Below, piece after piece: positions 63,571 to 64,000 of a stretch of 64,000 nucleotides of DNA (the stretch's first letter is position 1; every line of letters starts with the position of its first letter). Source of the DNA: Amoebidium appalachense (lineage: Eukaryota; Ichthyosporea). The stretch spans positions 3,348,001-3,412,000 of the forward strand of contig CAVNZM010000007.1 of the NCBI GenBank assembly GCA_963693365.1, given 5' to 3'. A program made the translations under genes and the position numbers. The notes beneath the pieces are model-generated. The model searched no databases and was not told the DNA's origin. It saw only the letters and a program-made list of their open reading frames with translations.

Positions 63571-64000
63571 ATGGCGATCATGGATGATGAAATACACAAC
63601 GCGCCACAATGGTGCAAATTTCTGGTTGCTCTGGGCATATACAAGCCTTTACATCTAATAACATGGTACAACAGCAACATTCAGAAGGGCAGTGGGTTCA
63701 GCCTGTTCTGGTATGACGCAAACGATGAGCCGGTGATGAACACGTGGAGTGAAGCCAATGAGATGCACGCGGTGGGTACGGATACAATAAGAATGGGCGG
63801 AATCGATTGGTGTTTTTCCGAGGAGGACATGACCTGGGCAACACGTGTGGGCTGGGTACGCGATACCAAAGGCTACCTACGACTCTACCTACCGGGCTGG
63901 AACCAACACGTGGCTGAGTCACCGGCTGCACACCAGTTGGTGTGCTATTTCCAGGGCATTATCACCGCGAGTACGGACTTCGAGATCGATCACCGAAACC
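63571..64000 (+). CDS. HNH endonuclease-like protein (runs off the window)
   Basis: 143 codons open to the edge, from ATG 63571, directly after an in-frame TGA (63568-63570). An alternative start is ATG 63580. The N-terminal part is rich in Trp (QWCKFLVALGIYKP, FSLFWYDANDEPVMNTW). Then GWVRDTKGYLRLYL, HQLVCYFQGIITAS and FEIDHRN. This order, a K-G-Y-x-x-x-x-L strand, a conserved His in H-x-L-V, and [E/V]-I-D-H-x-N, is the core of HNH endonucleases often linked to NUMOD/AP2-type modules. The rest of the nuclease motif would lie beyond 64000. Composition is unlike the transposons. A homing or virus-derived origin is possible but unproven. Confidence 0.5.
   Translation, partial: MAIMDDEIHNAPQWCKFLVALGIYKPLHLITWYNSNIQKGSGFSLFWYDANDEPVMNTWSEANEMHAVGTDTIRMGGIDWCFSEEDMTWATRVGWVRDTKGYLRLYLPGWNQHVAESPAAHQLVCYFQGIITASTDFEIDHRN

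Noticed and set aside
1-64000. tRNA or rRNA genes
   Set aside because: No cloverleaf with TTCGAATCC-type T arm and A/B boxes, and no rRNA core words were noticed on either strand. A tRNA-scanning program would be decisive.

Overview
The window reads as nuclear DNA of a eukaryote. It has spliced host exons with GT-AG introns, very long C/G homopolymers, (CA)n microsatellites, satellites, and a dense nest of retrotransposons from at least four groups: Copia, Gypsy, tyrosine-recombinase (DIRS/Ngaro-like) and non-LTR (LINE). No bacterial gene organisation, tRNA or rRNA is visible. A unicellular eukaryote is plausible, but the sequence does not fix the lineage. Four small pieces do not look like transposons: a terminal EGF-like exon pair (89-774, +), three exons of an unrecognised protein on the minus strand (27809-29497), a 98-codon ORF of unknown status (46174-46470), and an open frame running off the right edge that resembles an HNH endonuclease (63571-64000, +).

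Layout. 1-1.4 kb: end of an EGF-domain gene. 1.5-6.3 kb: decayed LINE with RT, RNase H and a Cys/His knuckle, carrying a 641-bp poly-Q insertion flanked by an 11-bp repeat. 7.5-8.7 kb: satellite with a small tyrosine-recombinase-type element inside. 8.7-13.8 kb: DIRS/Ngaro-like element 1 (Gag, RT-RNase H, YR), broken by point mutations and a solo Copia LTR. 13.8-26.96 kb: minus-strand Copia sequences (families C, D, B), including a B/D chimera and a 2.7-kb non-autonomous LTR element with its own target duplication. 27.8-29.5 kb: host exons. 29.9-34.3 kb: LINE with ORF1/ORF2, ORF2 intact. 35.4-36.1 kb: foldback element. 36.3-43.1 kb: almost intact Copia element A. 43.2-44.8 kb: 183-bp satellite. 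46.6-48.6 kb: 148-bp satellite split by a 5'-truncated LINE copy. 48.6-53.9 kb: DIRS/Ngaro-like element 2 joined head-on to an inverted third copy. 53.9-59.0 kb: Copia LTR remnant, tail of a YR element, two more short YR-type elements and a duplicated non-coding block. 59-60.7 kb: non-coding. 60670-61169: assembly gap. 61.2-63.1 kb: Gypsy pol fragment ending in a foldback palindrome.

Most informative observation: the short elements (568-573 bp) share both ends with the full YR retrotransposon. Paralogous empty sites inside this same window show that they insert without a target duplication longer than 1 bp, as expected for tyrosine-recombinase integration. Two such elements also sit end to end, giving the junction expected from a circular intermediate. 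The two halves of one Copia insertion (GCAGG target duplication) and of the YR element it hit lie 41 kb apart, so the interior is either a large rearrangement or an assembly join through repeats. Many frame breaks fall in C/G homopolymers and could be true slippage or base-calling errors.
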